This document shows positions 63,128 through 64,000 of a stretch of DNA of 64,000 nt, piece after piece (within the stretch, counting starts at the first letter, position 1; every line of letters starts with the position of its first letter). Source of the DNA: Alphaproteobacteria bacterium (GTDB taxonomy: Bacteria > Pseudomonadota > Alphaproteobacteria > Caulobacterales > Aquidulcibacteraceae); contig JAGWZE010000004.1 of assembly GCA_018969015.1 (NCBI GenBank), forward strand, positions 62,001-126,000, read 5' to 3'. Under the pieces are notes generated by a model that did no database searches, had not been told where the DNA came from, and was given only the letters and a program-made list of their open reading frames with translations. The position numbers and the translations under genes are program-made.

Positions 63128-64000
63128 GCGCGCTTTTTCCCGTTCCGCCCGCGGCCCTGCAGGCCATCGTCAAGACGCCCGGATCGCTCGCCGTCGCTGG
63201 CGCGCCGATGGGGCTCGATGCGGCCTCGTTCGCCGCCGCGTTGCGGCTGAAGGGCGGCGTCGGCCTGTTCATCGCCCGCGACGAGGCGACCGCCGCCGGC
63301 TTCGAACAGCTCGTGCAGTTCTTCACGCCGGACGTCGCGACGCTGCGCCTGCCCGCGTGGGACAATCTTCCCTACGACCGCATCTCGCCGACGCCGGTCG
63401 TCGCCGCGCAGCGTTGCGCGGCGCTCGCCACGCTCGCCAACCGAAAGGCGGGCGACAAGCCGGTGCTCGTGATCGCGACCGCCTCCGCGGTGGCGCAGCG
63501 CGTGCCGCCGCGGGCGCGCCTGATGAGCGCGACCTTCGAGGCCAAGGCCGGCGACGACGTCGAGATCGCCGATCTCGAACGCTATCTGCTGGTGAACGGC
63601 TATGCGCGCGCCTCGACCGTGCGCGCCGCCGGCGAGTTCGCGGTGCGCGGCGGCGTGACCGATATTTTCCCGCCGGGCGCAGCCGAACCGCTGCGCTTCG
63701 ATTTCTTCGGCGACACGCTGGAATCGATCCGCCCCTTCGATCCCGAGACACAGCGCTCCACAGGAAAGCTCGAGCGCGCCGCGCTCGCGGCGGTGAGCGA
63801 AGTGCTGCTCGACGACGAGGCCGTGCCGCGCTTCCGCAAGAGCTTCGGACAGGCCTTCGGCGCGGTGAGCGATCCGATCCTGGATGCGGTGAGCGCGCGC
63901 ATGCGCCGCCAGGGCGTCGAGCAATGGCTGCCGTTCTTCTACGACACGCTGGAGACGGTGTTCGATTATGTGGGCGAGAGCGCACTGATCGGCTTCGACC
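63124..64000 (+). CDS. mfd: Transcription-repair coupling factor Mfd (partial, 5' part)
   Basis: About 292 codons of the N-terminus, running off the window. The UvrB-homology region is visible (LFIARDEATAAGFEQLVQFF, LPAWDNLPYDRISPTP and VRAAGEFAVRGGVTDIFPPG in order), which recruits UvrA after Mfd removes stalled RNA polymerase. GTG start, coupled to sdhE by GTGA. Helicase and RNA-polymerase-binding domains lie outside. Confidence 0.95.
   Translation, partial: MSALFPVPPAALQAIVKTPGSLAVAGAPMGLDAASFAAALRLKGGVGLFIARDEATAAGFEQLVQFFTPDVATLRLPAWDNLPYDRISPTPVVAAQRCAALATLANRKAGDKPVLVIATASAVAQRVPPRARLMSATFEAKAGDDVEIADLERYLLVNGYARASTVRAAGEFAVRGGVTDIFPPGAAEPLRFDFFGDTLESIRPFDPETQRSTGKLERAALAAVSEVLLDDEAVPRFRKSFGQAFGAVSDPILDAVSARMRRQGVEQWLPFFYDTLETVFDYVGESALIGFD

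Overview
The window is very GC-rich chromosomal DNA from a free-living alphaproteobacterium. Support comes from the recG-sdhE-mfd locus, a class II DAHP synthase, the sdhC/D/A/B types, an RpoE/ChrR-type promoter pair with its usual target genes, TIGR02301- and DUF5076-like proteins, and palindromic intergenic repeats of the kind seen in that class. The genus cannot be fixed from what is visible. About 62 protein genes and one tRNA are supported. I see no phage, no intact insertion sequence, no CRISPR array and no rRNA.

Layout: 11-3565 holds dnaE and tRNA-Arg(UCU). 3.7-8.1 kb is a minus-strand stretch with a serine hydrolase, a nitronate monooxygenase, cystathionine beta-lyase and a sulfurtransferase. 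8.2-10.4 kb is a plus-strand operon (ChrR-like protein, secreted DUF6134-like protein, SDR) behind a probable sigma-E-type promoter. hemN and sdhCDA follow. A block of unrelated genes at 14.7-19.4 kb (hydrolase, DUF1801, soxR between two VOC genes, a His-rich cation exporter, a small membrane protein) separates sdhCDA from sdhB. 20.4-27.2 kb holds a DUF486 protein, a NarL-type regulator, acs, a DcaP-like porin, an RcnB-like protein and an aminotransferase. 27.2-30.8 kb is a TetR-controlled EmrAB-type efflux operon. 30.9-42.5 kb is mixed metabolism, signalling and small conserved proteins. 42.5-44.7 kb carries a TIR-ParA fusion with a translationally coupled small protein and a divergent channel-like protein. 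After the DAHP synthase comes a minus-strand operon phr / FAD enzyme / DUF1365 / cyclopropane synthase family (46.8-51.7 kb), again behind a sigma-E-type promoter. hldD, an HMG-CoA-synthase-like protein with Gln at the nucleophile position, a left-handed beta-helix transferase, vapBC, a thiolase, a flavoprotein, DUF6285 plus a phosphotransferase, and recG-sdhE-mfd (mfd cut by the window end) complete it.

Together the 8.2-10.4 kb and 46.8-51.7 kb operons look like two halves of one singlet-oxygen/membrane-damage regulon. They share an almost identical promoter (TGATCC, 18-bp spacer, CGTA in the -10 region). The set of photolyase, FAD desaturase-like protein, DUF1365, CFA-family methyltransferase, SDR and ChrR is that of the Rhodobacter RpoE response. 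The sigma factor gene itself is not in the window.

The intergenic spaces are populated by at least three palindromic repeat families, here called A, B and C. Some copies touch start codons or carry a ribosome-binding site. One A copy is split by a 151-bp insert with 15-bp inverted ends, an 8-bp near-perfect target duplication and a B element inside.
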